NCBI RefSeq assembly: GCF_014654365.1 | Contig: NZ_BNAY01000003.1 | Span: forward strand, 744,001 to 808,000 | DNA: 64,000 nucleotides | Source: Amycolatopsis oliviviridis | Lineage (GTDB): Bacteria; Actinomycetota; Actinomycetes; Mycobacteriales; Pseudonocardiaceae | Reading direction: 5' to 3' | Shown here: positions 7,594 to 15,439 of the stretch, piece by piece | How the letters are laid out: each line of letters begins with the position of its first letter | How positions within the stretch are numbered: the stretch's first letter is position 1 | Translations under genes and position numbers: made by a program | The notes under the pieces: model-generated | What the model saw: the letters and a program-made list of their open reading frames with translations, nothing else | Told to the model about the DNA's origin: nothing | Databases searched by the model: none

Positions 7594-8298
7594 GTGGCAG
7601 AACGTCCGGACCGCACCGCCGGCCGCGCCGATCGCATCCTCGACGCGGCCGGCGTCCTGCTGTCGCGGCTGGGCTATCGCAAGGTGACCATCGAGGACAT
7701 CGCGAGCCAGGCGGGCATCGGGAAAGGCACGATCTACCTGCACTGGCCCACCAAGGAAAACCTCTTCCACGCGTTGCTCCTGCGCGAATCCCTCCGGGCC
7801 GCGACGAATCTTCTCGATCGGCTGGACAAGGACCCGGCGGAGGTGGTCCCGCATCGATTCCAGCGGGCCGCGTTCCTGTTCACCCAGCGCAATCCGTTGC
7901 TCGGCGCGCTCATCACCGGCAACACCGAGCTGCTGGGCCGGTTGAAGAGACATCCCTTGCAGGATCAGGACGCCGTCGTCACCGAGCGGTACCTGAAGAC
8001 GATGACCGACCGGGGTCTGCTCCGGAACGACATCCCGAACCTGCTCTTTTCCCTGCGCGCCTCGGCGTTGGGGTTCTACCTGATGGACAGCTTCACCACC
8101 GACGGCACCGGCGTCACACCCGAGGAGAAGGCCGACGCTCTCGCGCACATCATCCGGACGGCGTTCGAGCCGCCGGAGCCACCGTCCACGGCGAATCTGG
8201 CCGTTGCCGCGGCCGAAGTGATCGAAGCGTTCCGGGATCTGATTTCGTCCTATGACGCCTGGATCTACCGAAAGGACGGCACCGGGGAGCCCGCGTGA
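7594..8298 (+). CDS. TetR/AcrR family transcriptional regulator
   Basis: 234 residues. The N-terminal HTH ADRILDAAGVLLSRLGYRKVTIEDIASQAGIGKGTIYLHWPTKENLFHALL (about 10-60) is a textbook TetR DNA-binding domain. The C-terminal ligand domain is not recognisable by eye. The GTG start follows GGGAGCGCAC. A perfect 9-bp dyad lies just upstream, and the cytochrome P450 gene begins 38 bases after the stop, so the protein most likely represses itself and the P450 and is released by a small lipophilic ligand or the P450 substrate. Confidence 0.9.
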   Translation: MAERPDRTAGRADRILDAAGVLLSRLGYRKVTIEDIASQAGIGKGTIYLHWPTKENLFHALLLRESLRAATNLLDRLDKDPAEVVPHRFQRAAFLFTQRNPLLGALITGNTELLGRLKRHPLQDQDAVVTERYLKTMTDRGLLRNDIPNLLFSLRASALGFYLMDSFTTDGTGVTPEEKADALAHIIRTAFEPPEPPSTANLAVAAAEVIEAFRDLISSYDAWIYRKDGTGEPA

Positions 8299-8336
8299 TC
8301 CGAGCTCCTCCCACCACGAAAAGAAGGGGGCAAGCC

Positions 8337-9542
8337 ATGACCACGATCGCCGAAAACTGGGGCGTCCACGAGGCTCAGTTCTGGCTTCGAGGTGAATTCC
8401 CGGCCGAACCGGTCGGTTTCGAACCCGCGACGGGTGCGTGGAACGTGTACGGCCACGCCGAAGCGCTGAAAACCTTGAGTGATCCCAAGGTGTTCTCTTC
8501 CGACACCGCCCGCCTGATCCCCAAAGAGATGTCGCCGGAGAAGGACCAGTTCGTCGAGGGCAACCTGCTCCAGATGGACCCGCCGGACCACAAGAAGCTG
8601 CGCACGCTGGTCAGCCACGCCTTCACGCCGAAGGTCGTCGCTGACCTCGAACCGCGGATCGCCGCGTTGACGAACGAACTCCTCGACGCCGTGGAGGGCA
8701 CGGACTCGATGGAATTGGTGACACATCTGGCTTATCCGCTGCCGGTGATCGTCATCGCGGAACTGCTCGGCATCCCGGCGAGCGATCGCGACCTGTTCAA
8801 GGAGTGGGTCGACACGTTGCTGCGGAACAGCCAGCAACGGTCGCTGACCGAGCAGACCGAGGAGGACAAGAAGGCCGCCGAGGAGACACAGGAACAGCTG
8901 AACAACCTCGTGAACTACCTGGGCGAGCACGTCGACGACCGGCGTAAGAACCCGCGCGAGGACCTGCTGACCAAACTCGTCGAAGCCGAGGTCGACGGCG
9001 CGAAACTCACGCAGAACGAAGTCGTCAACTTCGCGAACGTGCTGCTGCTCGCCGGGCACATCACCACCACGATGCTGCTCGGGAACACGGTGCTGTGCCT
9101 GGATTCCCATCCGGACGAGTACCGGCGCGTCCGTGAGGATCGTTCGCTGCTGCCCGCCACCATCGAGGAATCGCTGCGTTTCCTCAGCCCGTTCGCACTC
9201 GTCGCCCGCGCCACGACGACCGAGGTCGAGCTGGGCGGACAGACGATCCCCGCGGACAACATGGTCTTCACCTGGGTCGCGGCGGCGAACCGGGATCCGC
9301 GCACGTTCACGGATCCGGGCACTTTTGACCCGGCGAGGGCGCACAACCCGCACCTGGCCTTCGGCCGCGGGATCCATTTCTGCATCGGTGCCCCGCTCGC
9401 CAGGCTGGAAGGCAAGACTGCGCTCAACATCCTGCTGGACCGATTCCCCGACCTGCGCACCGATCCGGCCGTTCCGCCGTCGTTCATTCCCAGCCCGCAC
9501 ATGACCGGGGTGAACGAGCTCCAGCTGCTGCTGAAGCCCTAA
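8337..9542 (+). CDS. Cytochrome P450
   Basis: Soluble bacterial P450 of 401 residues, the usual class I length, needing separate ferredoxin and reductase partners, none of which lie nearby. The I-helix motif is AGHITTT (239-245), with His where many P450s have Glu or Asp; ExxR is E278-R281; the haem loop is FGRGIHFCIG with ligand C349. The ATG at 8337 is chosen because AAGAAGGGGG precedes it; an in-frame ATC upstream adds only linker residues. It is co-transcribed with the TetR regulator. Its stop overlaps the convergent phosphatase by four bases. The substrate is unknown, and no biosynthetic cluster surrounds it. Confidence 0.92.
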   Translation: MTTIAENWGVHEAQFWLRGEFPAEPVGFEPATGAWNVYGHAEALKTLSDPKVFSSDTARLIPKEMSPEKDQFVEGNLLQMDPPDHKKLRTLVSHAFTPKVVADLEPRIAALTNELLDAVEGTDSMELVTHLAYPLPVIVIAELLGIPASDRDLFKEWVDTLLRNSQQRSLTEQTEEDKKAAEETQEQLNNLVNYLGEHVDDRRKNPREDLLTKLVEAEVDGAKLTQNEVVNFANVLLLAGHITTTMLLGNTVLCLDSHPDEYRRVREDRSLLPATIEESLRFLSPFALVARATTTEVELGGQTIPADNMVFTWVAAANRDPRTFTDPGTFDPARAHNPHLAFGRGIHFCIGAPLARLEGKTALNILLDRFPDLRTDPAVPPSFIPSPHMTGVNELQLLLKP

Positions 9543-10180
9543 CGGTCGGCGTACCGGGAGGCGAGCGGGACCACCACCCGCGGAATCCGTTTCCCGGGCG
9601 TGTAGCGCAGTTCGGTGATGTTGCCGTTCGGCACGACGTAGGTGTCGGCGAACGTGCGGAATCCGCGCATGGCCTCGCTGTCCGGGGTGGTGATCCCGGT
9701 CAGCAGCGACCACATGACCGCGCGGATGAAGAGCCCGTGCGTGAAGACGGCGATCGGCCCGGGTTCCCGTTCTCCCAGCCGTGCGAGGAATTCCTGGGTC
9801 CGGGTGAAGAGAGCGGCGAAGGATTCCGCGCCGTTCACCGCATGGTGCGGATCGGCCCGCTCCCAATAGGCCTCCGTATACGGCTTACGGGTCGCGGTGG
9901 TGGTGACCTGTCCATGGAGTTCGCCGAGAAAGGTGAACTCCTGGACAGGCCACTCCTCGCGCGCCGCGACGGGGTACCGCTCGATCGTCGGCTCGGCGGT
10001 CTGCCGTGCCCGCAAGAACGGCGACGTCACGATCAGCCGAGGCGGCTCGGCCAGTGATTCCGCGACTTCGCGGGCTTGCCGTCTGCCGAGTTCGGTCAGC
10101 GCCGAAGCCCCCGGCTCACCGCCGGGAAGACCTGCGTTGGTTTCGCTCTCCCCATGCCTGATCAACCACACCCGTGCCAC
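9539..10180 (-). CDS. Histidine phosphatase family protein
   Basis: 213 residues of the phosphoglycerate-mutase-like superfamily. The phospho-acceptor motif LIRHGESETN is at 6-15 (catalytic H9); TSPFLRARQTAEP supplies an Arg; VFTHGLFIRAVM carries the second catalytic His. These enzymes transfer or hydrolyse phosphate through a phosphohistidine. The sequence does not tell a mutase from a broad phosphatase; the short length and missing mutase insert favour a phosphatase. The GTG start has a strong GGAGG seven bases upstream. It is convergent with the P450 gene. Confidence 0.87.
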   Translation of the reverse strand: MARVWLIRHGESETNAGLPGGEPGASALTELGRRQAREVAESLAEPPRLIVTSPFLRARQTAEPTIERYPVAAREEWPVQEFTFLGELHGQVTTTATRKPYTEAYWERADPHHAVNGAESFAALFTRTQEFLARLGEREPGPIAVFTHGLFIRAVMWSLLTGITTPDSEAMRGFRTFADTYVVPNGNITELRYTPGKRIPRVVVPLASRYADR

Positions 10181-10278
10181 GATCGCCTCCTAGACCCCGT
10201 GTGTCCTCGACGATCGCATCGGGCGGAGTTGATCGCGACTCCCAGGATGCCCTGATCGTCGCGGGAACGGCACGGTTC

Positions 10279-11076
10279 TCAGCGGTCGAACTGCCCCGGC
10301 GCGCGACCTTCGCCTGCGGGGCCGCGGTACGCCTGCGCGATGTCCAGCCAGTGGTCCGCGAGCGCGCCTTCGGCACGGACGTCGAGGTCGTCGCGGTGAC
10401 GACGCCGCGTGACCAGGAGGCAGAAGTCCTCCGCGCTCCCGGTGACCCGCTGCCGCGAGTCCTCGGGCCCGAACGTCCACAGCTGTCCGGACGGCGAGGC
10501 GATCTCGAAGCGGAACTCCTGCTCCGGCGGGGTCAGGCCCCGGGCCTCGTAACCGAAGTCCCGCACCCGGACGGCGAAGCCGACGAGGTACGCGAGCCGG
10601 TCGGTCCGCTCCGGCCGCACGCCCAGCGCGTCCGCGACGTCCTGGCCGTGGGCGAACAGTTCCATCATCCCGGCGCAGGCGAGGATGGCCGGCGGCAGCG
10701 GGTTGACCAGCCACGGCACGACCTGGTCCGCCGGGACCGCGGCGAGCGCCTTGATCCCGGCGTCGCGTTCGGCGCGCCAGCGGCTCAGCAGAACCTCGTT
10801 GGGGTCACCGAGGTAGTCGTCGAGAGCGGCGTTGACGGCGGCGTCGAAACCGCGCGCCATCGAAGTCTTCGCGAGTTCGGCGAACTTCTGCGGCTCCGCC
10901 GCGGACAACCCGGCGATCTTGAAGATGAAGGAGAGATGCGCGATCTGGTGCTTGACCGACCAGCCGACCGCGGGTGTGGGCAGATCCCATCCCGCGTCGT
11001 CCAGATCGGCCACCAAGGCGTCGACCTGTTCACCCTCCGTGGTGAGGTCCCTGATCACGTACCGGAAGTCAGTCAC
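10279..11076 (-). CDS. TIGR03084 family protein (mycothiol-dependent isomerase/DinB-like fold)
   Basis: 265 residues. VIRDLTTEGEQVDALVADLDDAGWDLPTPAVGWSVKHQIAHLSFIFK matches the N-terminal MDMPI/DinB-like metal-binding helices of the actinobacterial TIGR03084 family, and FAHGQDVADALG supplies the second His helix. Function is not established. The GTG at 11076 begins the family homology; the frame extends another 81 codons upstream but only through the divergent MerR promoter, in Arg/Pro-rich nonsense. It is a second mycothiol-type fold in the first 11 kb, alongside the one at 3452-4036. Confidence 0.83.
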   Translation of the reverse strand: MTDFRYVIRDLTTEGEQVDALVADLDDAGWDLPTPAVGWSVKHQIAHLSFIFKIAGLSAAEPQKFAELAKTSMARGFDAAVNAALDDYLGDPNEVLLSRWRAERDAGIKALAAVPADQVVPWLVNPLPPAILACAGMMELFAHGQDVADALGVRPERTDRLAYLVGFAVRVRDFGYEARGLTPPEQEFRFEIASPSGQLWTFGPEDSRQRVTGSAEDFCLLVTRRRHRDDLDVRAEGALADHWLDIAQAYRGPAGEGRAPGQFDR

Positions 11077-11166
11077 CGTGCCGTCCTCTCGCCGTTTCCA
11101 CCCTTTCGAATGATGCGGACGCGCCGCGCCGTCGTCTTCTCCTCGCGAGCCCCGTCGAATTCGGGC

Positions 11167-11198
11167 TTGATTCTGGTGCCGGGTCCAAGTTCTACGCT
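11167..11198 (+). promoter_or_regulatory. MerR-type promoter of the merR-Cys-peptide operon, near leaderless
   Basis: -35 TTGATT (11167-11172), a 20-base spacer with an imperfect GGnnCC-centred dyad, then -10 TACGCT (11193-11198). The ATG at 11205 is six bases after the -10, so transcription probably starts at or next to the start codon. The overlong spacer suits autoregulation by the MerR protein that follows. Confidence 0.55.
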
Positions 11199-11204
11199 CG
11201 GGAC

Positions 11205-11642
11205 ATGCGAACCGAAGCGGCGACGGCGTTGACGATGTCCCAGGTGACCTCTCGCGCCGGGGTCCGGCCGGACACTGTGCGCTACTACGAGCGCATCGGC
11301 CTCCTCCCGGTCCCGGCACGGACGAGCGGGGCGCACCGTCGCTACGACGAGGCCGTGATCGACAGGCTGCGGTTCATCCGCGGCACCCAGCGGCTCGGGC
11401 TGACGCTGACGGAGATCGGCGATCTGCTGAGCGTGCGCGATACCGGGGTGTGCCCGTGCGAACCCGCCGAAACCATGCTGGAACGCCATCTCACCGAGAT
11501 CGAGGCCGAAATGGCTCGGCTCGTCGAGCTTCGTGCCGAGCTCACTTCCTTGCTGTCCGGGATGTCCGGCGCCAACTGCGCCGATCCGCTTCCCGGCGCT
11601 TGGTGCCCGCCTGACCGCGAACCCGAGGGAGGAGGTGGCTGA
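11205..11642 (+). CDS. MerR family regulator, heavy-metal type
   Basis: 145 residues. The winged helix TMSQVTSRAGVRPDTVRYYERIGLLPVPARTSGAHRRYDEAVIDRLRFIRGTQRLGLTLTEIGDLL is of the metal-sensing MerR branch (RYYERIGLL, HRRY, LGL-LxEI). Cysteines cluster where ZntR, CadR and PbrR bind metal: CPC after the dimerisation-helix start, then CADPLPGAWCPP at the C-terminus. A divalent soft metal (Zn, Cd, Pb or similar) is thus the likely ligand. The ATG at 11205 fits a leaderless message; an ATG at 11235 is the alternative. No metal pump follows. Instead a 17-residue Cys-rich peptide begins three bases after the stop. Confidence 0.88.
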   Translation: MRTEAATALTMSQVTSRAGVRPDTVRYYERIGLLPVPARTSGAHRRYDEAVIDRLRFIRGTQRLGLTLTEIGDLLSVRDTGVCPCEPAETMLERHLTEIEAEMARLVELRAELTSLLSGMSGANCADPLPGAWCPPDREPEGGGG

Positions 11643-11644
11643 CC

Positions 11645-11698
11645 ATGCGGAACGACGACTGGTGCGACTGCGACTGCTGCGGCACCGGCTGCTGCTGA
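11645..11698 (+). CDS. Seventeen-residue cysteine-rich peptide, candidate metal-binding micropeptide
   Basis: ATG at 11645 to TGA at 11696-11698 encodes MRNDDWCDCDCCGTGCC: six Cys in 17 residues, with four acidic residues among and ahead of the first Cys. The ribosome site AGGAGGTGG (11630-11638) is one of the best in the window and sits six bases from the ATG. The ORF starts three bases after the MerR stop, so the two are co-transcribed, and an 11-bp-stem hairpin follows 13 bases after its stop. Seen: ORF, ribosome site, terminator. Inferred: a mini-metallothionein or metal buffer made with the metal sensor. A Cys-sensing leader peptide is the alternative, but no plus-strand gene follows closely. 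It is too short for routine annotation. Confidence 0.6.
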   Translation: MRNDDWCDCDCCGTGCC

Positions 11699-11711
11699 CC
11701 CGCTCCGGCGG

Positions 11712-11743
11712 GACCGGCCGGGCTTGACGTCACCCGGCCGGTC
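11712..11743 (+). terminator. Hairpin terminator after the Cys-peptide
   Basis: GACCGGCCGGG (11712-11722) and CCCGGCCGGTC (11733-11743) form a perfect 11-bp GC-rich stem with a ten-base loop. It lies between the peptide stop and the convergent acyl-CoA dehydrogenase remnant. No U-tract follows, as is common in actinobacteria. Confidence 0.65.
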
Positions 11744-11750
11744 GTCCGAG

Positions 11751-12711
11751 TCAGTCCCGCGGCAGGAGCACCGTCTCCCCGATCCGGTCCTTGCAGACTT
11801 CGGCCGAATACGCCATCAGGCCACCCGCCTGCGCGTCCCTGAACAGTCGCTGGATCGGCGAGGTGCGCAGGAAACCCGAACCGCCGCCCACTTTCAGGGC
11901 CAGCTGGGCGACGTCACGGGCGATGTCGTTCGCGAGCACTTTCGCCGTCATGGTCGCGGGCAGGAACTCGGGCGAATTCCGATCCGCCAGCCACGCCATG
12001 TGCCGGGAGTACATACGCGCCGCTTCGAGGCGGGTGTGGACGTCGGCGGTTTCGAACCGCAGCCATTGCATTTCCGCGAGTGGCTGCCCTGTCGCGGGAA
12101 TGACGCGGCTCCGGGCATGCGAGATCAGCGCGTCCTCCGCCGCGTCGGCTATTCCCAGGGAAAGAAAGGCGAGACCGGCCCCGATGTGGTTCGGGCGCCG
12201 CTCGGTCGAGGGAGGGCACCTGCGGTCCTCCCGCAGAACGGTCCCTTCGAAGGAGACGAGCTGACTGCGGCTGGCACGCAGCCCCATCGTGTCCCAGATG
12301 GGCACGAAGGTCATCGTGTCCTCCGGCGCCACGCCGAAGAACGTGGGGACGCCGTCGACGAGCGCGTTGACCAAGAAGTGGTCCGCGACCTCGCAGCCGG
12401 ATACGAACCGCTTGGCGCCGGTGAGCCGGTACCCGCCGTCGACGGGCTCGGCGATCTGCTGTGGCATCAGGAACATGTTCCCGCTGCTCGGTTCGGACAA
12501 CGCGTTCGCGAACCTCACCGCCGAGCTCCACAGGCAACGTCGCCCTGTCGAGCCCCGTCGCGTGCAACGCGCGCAGGTTGGCGATGGGCAACTCGGCCGT
12601 TTCGTCGAATTCGGCGGCGCTCGCGGCGAAGTCCTTCGCCAATTCGGTGACGGTTTCGATCCAGCGACGTTCGTGGGCGGGCGGGGCGAACGGATGGGCG
12701 GGCTCGGTCAT
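11751..12711 (-). pseudogene. Acyl-CoA dehydrogenase remnant with internal deletion and frameshift
   Basis: Two frames carry one protein. From ATG 12711 the reading is MTEPAHPFAPPAHERRWIETVTELAKD... to ATLPVELGG (about 65 residues, the N-terminal helical part). From about 12518 a different frame continues as RFANALSEPSSGN..GGYRLTGAKRFVSGCEVADHFLVNAL through the C-terminal helices (LALKVGGGSGFLRTSPIQRLFRDAQAG) to the stop at 11751. In intact homologues roughly 50-70 residues, including part of the flavin/substrate pocket, lie between these segments. So a deletion has removed the middle and left the halves out of frame. A GTG at 12518 could initiate the 255-residue C-terminal piece, but that would lack the N-terminal domain. 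Confidence 0.75.
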
Positions 12712-12734
12712 GTCCGCATCATGCCGGAAGCGCG

Positions 12735-12774
12735 AAGGCCTCCCCGCCACCCCGAGAATGGCGAAGGAGGCCTT
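12735..12774 (-). terminator. Hairpin after the DUF4190/MmpS gene (GAAGGCCTCC-type)
   Basis: AAGGCCTCC (12735-12743) pairs with GGAGGCCTT (12766-12774), and CGCCA (12745-12749) with TGGCG (12759-12763) inside. It lies 14 bases beyond the stop of the minus-strand gene at 12789. The outer stem shares its core with the larger hairpin at 19381-19427. Confidence 0.6.
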
Positions 12775-12788
12775 TCACCGTCCGGCCG

Positions 12789-13391
12789 TCAGACTCCGGT
12801 GCAGGCGGCCGTGGCGAATTCCCCGGAAGCGGTCTTGGTGGAGACCACCGCGCCGTCGACGGTGATCTTGCAGGTGACCGATCCGCCGGTCTCGCCCGTC
12901 GAAACCGTGAGCGTCCCGCCCTTGTAGACGCCCTTGTTCTCGACTTCCTTGTGCCAGGGCAGCGCCGGAACCGTTTCGGTGAGGGGGTTGAGCACCTCGC
13001 CGTAGATGACCTCGACGTTCGTGGCGTCGCCGGTGATCTCGTAGGACACCTTCGCGGTGCGGTTGATTTCGTTGTTGACCTCGTCGACGGCCGCGTTGAA
13101 CACGAAGATCCACACCACGCAGACCACGAGTCCGAGCGCGGACAACGCGATACCGGTGATGGAGAGTCCCTTGTTCGAGGCCTTTCCGTTCTTGACACGG
13201 ATCAGCCCGATGATCGAGAAGATCAGGCCGAGGATCACCAGCGGCCAGGCGATGACGCCGATGAACGGGATCGGGGAGAAGACCAGCCCCACCAGACCGA
13301 GGACGAAGCCCGTGACACCGATGCCGTTGCGGGGTGGCATCGGGCCGCCGGGGGCTTGCGGGGCCGGCGTGTAGGGGGTTTGCTGGGTCAC
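12789..13391 (-). CDS. DUF4190 membrane protein with C-terminal MmpS-like domain
   Basis: 200 residues. A Pro-rich cytoplasmic N-terminus leads into two or three hydrophobic segments (about 28-110: GIGVTGFVLGLVGLVFSPIPFIGVIAWPLVILGLIFSIIGLIRVKNGK..LSITGIALSALGLVVCVVWIFVF), the DUF4190 pattern. The extracytoplasmic part, VSYEITGDATNVEVIYG..ETVPALPWHKEV..GSVTCKITVDGAVVSTKTASG, resembles the MmpS beta-sandwich that accompanies MmpL lipid exporters in mycobacteria. No mmpL is nearby. The GTG start has GGAAAGG upstream; earlier in-frame codons lead only into the divergent kinase promoter. Confidence 0.82.
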   Translation of the reverse strand: MTQQTPYTPAPQAPGGPMPPRNGIGVTGFVLGLVGLVFSPIPFIGVIAWPLVILGLIFSIIGLIRVKNGKASNKGLSITGIALSALGLVVCVVWIFVFNAAVDEVNNEINRTAKVSYEITGDATNVEVIYGEVLNPLTETVPALPWHKEVENKGVYKGGTLTVSTGETGGSVTCKITVDGAVVSTKTASGEFATAACTGV

Positions 13392-13561
13392 GGGTTTTCC
13401 TTTCCAAAGGGATGAACGACGCGGCATAAAACCAGCGATCGCGGGGTGTCCGCGTCGTCCTCGGCGCGTGGACCCGTTACGACGAAAGTCGTAATTCCCG
13501 CTCGTGGAAGGATCGGTTCCGCTGATGCGGGTGACCAAGCCTCCCTGCGTACGCTCAGCGC

Positions 13562-14761
13562 ATGGCAAGACGTGTGCTCGGGGTGGTGCTCACCGTGGTG
13601 GCGGTCGCGGTGTGCGTGATCAGCAGCATTTTCGTCTTCAGCGCCCAGGGGTACCTCCCGGCGACGAAATCGTTCGATCCGACTTGGTGGTCCACGCTCG
13701 GGTTCTTCACCGGGATCGGGGCGGCCGTCATGCTCTGCTGGCGGCACAAATGGCCGGAACTCGTCCTCGGCATCGCCCTCGTGCCACCGCTTTGTTTCCG
13801 ATCCGACGCGCTGGCCGCGCTCGTCGCGCTCGCCGCCGTGGCCGCGCGCCGTCGCGACAAGCTCACCTGGATCGGGTCCGTGCTGGTCTACCTCGCCACG
13901 GCGTGGGCGTTGTTCGGCGACGCCAACCGCCATCCCGACGTGACCGTCGCGGGGCAGATCGTCGGCAAGCAGCTTTCCGCCGTGCAACTGGTGGGAACGC
14001 TGACGGTCGCCGTCGTGATGACGGCCATCCCGCTCACCGTCGGAGTCGTCCGCGGGATGCAGGACACGCTCGCGACCCGTGAGGCCAAGGAAGAGGAACT
14101 CCGCGCCGAGATGACCCGCCGCGCGGAACGCACCCGGATCGCGCGCGAAATGCACGACGTCCTCGGGCACCGGCTCTCCCTGCTTTCCCTGCAAGCCGGC
14201 GCGCTCGAAGTCAGCAAGGGACCCGCGACGACGGAAGCGGCGAAAACCGTCCGCACGACCGCGCGCCAGTCCCTCGATGATCTGCGGCAGGTCATCGGCG
14301 TCCTCCGCGACGGCCAGGGTTTCGGCGAAAACGGCGAGAACGGCGCGCATCCCGAACCACCGCAGCCGACGCTGGCGGACATCCCCGAACTGGTCGCCAA
14401 CGCCCGCCGGGCCGGACTCGGGGTCAACGTGACGATCCTGATCGACGACGCGGGCGGCGCGCCGGCGCTGCTCGGCACGACCGCGTACCGGATCGTCCAG
14501 GAGTCGATGACCAACATCCTGAAACACGCGCCGGACGCGGCGGCCGAGGTTTCGGTTCGCGGAGGGCCGGGGAGCGGGCTGACCGTCGAAGTCGTCAATC
14601 CGCTGTCCGCGGCACCCGACGCGGGGAAGCCACCGGGCGCGGGTACCGGGCTGACCGGGATCGGCGAACGCGTCACCCTCATCGGCGGGAACGTCAGCGC
14701 CGGCCCCACCGAAGAGCGCACATTCGCCGTCCGGGCTTGGCTACCGTGGGGACACCACTAA
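13562..14761 (+). CDS. Sensor histidine kinase (NarL-system HisKA_3 type)
   Basis: 399 residues. About five hydrophobic segments occupy residues 5-165, with no large extracellular domain, so the signal is probably sensed in or near the membrane. A HisKA_3 dimerisation domain follows, with the phospho-acceptor H198 in RIAREMHDVLGHRLSLLSLQAG, then a HATPase_c domain (YRIVQESMTNILKHAPDA; GTGLTGIGERVTLIGG). This layout is shared with DesK/LiaS-type kinases that sense envelope conditions. The response regulator gene starts nine bases after the stop. The ligand is unknown. Confidence 0.92.
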   Translation: MARRVLGVVLTVVAVAVCVISSIFVFSAQGYLPATKSFDPTWWSTLGFFTGIGAAVMLCWRHKWPELVLGIALVPPLCFRSDALAALVALAAVAARRRDKLTWIGSVLVYLATAWALFGDANRHPDVTVAGQIVGKQLSAVQLVGTLTVAVVMTAIPLTVGVVRGMQDTLATREAKEEELRAEMTRRAERTRIAREMHDVLGHRLSLLSLQAGALEVSKGPATTEAAKTVRTTARQSLDDLRQVIGVLRDGQGFGENGENGAHPEPPQPTLADIPELVANARRAGLGVNVTILIDDAGGAPALLGTTAYRIVQESMTNILKHAPDAAAEVSVRGGPGSGLTVEVVNPLSAAPDAGKPPGAGTGLTGIGERVTLIGGNVSAGPTEERTFAVRAWLPWGHH

Positions 14762-14770
14762 CCTGTCCGG

Positions 14771-15439
14771 GTGAACCAGCGCCCACTGCGAGTGCTGCTC
14801 GTCGACGACGATCCGCTCGTCCGAACCGGCTTGTCGATGATCCTGTCCAGCACGGGCGACATCCAGGTCGTCGCGGAAGCGGGCGACGGGGACGAGGCCG
14901 TGCCGAAGGTGACCATGCACGCCCCCGACATCGTGCTGATGGACATCAGGATGCGGCGGATGAACGGCCTCGCCGCGACCGCGGCCGTCACCGCGCTGCC
15001 CAACCCGCCGAAGGTCCTCGTGCTGACCACCTACGACCTCGACGAATACGTCTTCGACGCGCTCGGCGCGGGCGCCAGCGGGTTCCTGCTGAAGGAAGGC
15101 TCGCCGCAGGAGATCATCGACGCGGTGCGCGTGGTCGCGGCGGGTGAGGCGATGCTGTCGCCGCGGACGACGCGGAAACTCATCGGGCATTTCGTCGCGA
15201 CCCGGGTGAGCCCTCGCCGTCACCGTGCGCGGGCCGGGTTGAACACCCTGACCGAACGGGAACGGGAGATCGTCACCGCCGTCGCCCAGGGCTGGACCAA
15301 CGCCGAGATCGGCGCGGAGCTGCATCTGAGCGAAGCGACGGTGAAGACCCACATCACCCGGATCTTCGCGAAACTCGACGCGACCAACCGGGTCCAGCTG
15401 ACGATCTTCGCCTACGAAGCCGGGCTTGTGGCGCCCTGA
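14771..15439 (+). CDS. NarL/LuxR-type response regulator
   Basis: 222 residues. The receiver domain (1-120) has the acidic pocket VDDDP, phospho-acceptor D58 in IVLMDIRMRRMNG, and the conserved Lys in FLLKEGSP. The C-terminal LuxR HTH reads LTEREREIVTAVAQGWTNAEIGAELHLSEATVKTHITRIFAKLDATNR. It is partnered by position with the kinase just upstream. The GTG start is the only sensible one. Its last 28 bases overlap the 3' end of the convergent membrane-protein gene. Confidence 0.93.
   Translation: MNQRPLRVLLVDDDPLVRTGLSMILSSTGDIQVVAEAGDGDEAVPKVTMHAPDIVLMDIRMRRMNGLAATAAVTALPNPPKVLVLTTYDLDEYVFDALGAGASGFLLKEGSPQEIIDAVRVVAAGEAMLSPRTTRKLIGHFVATRVSPRRHRARAGLNTLTEREREIVTAVAQGWTNAEIGAELHLSEATVKTHITRIFAKLDATNRVQLTIFAYEAGLVAP

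Noticed and set aside
7594..9542. TetR-P450 pair as part of a natural-product gene cluster.
   Set aside because: No synthase, transporter or tailoring genes lie nearby; the unit is isolated.
11645..11698. Cys-rich peptide as a cysteine-sensing attenuator leader like mycobacterial polycysteine uORFs.
   Set aside because: Such leaders precede sulfur genes on the same strand. Here a terminator follows and the next genes are on the opposite strand, so attenuation has no target.
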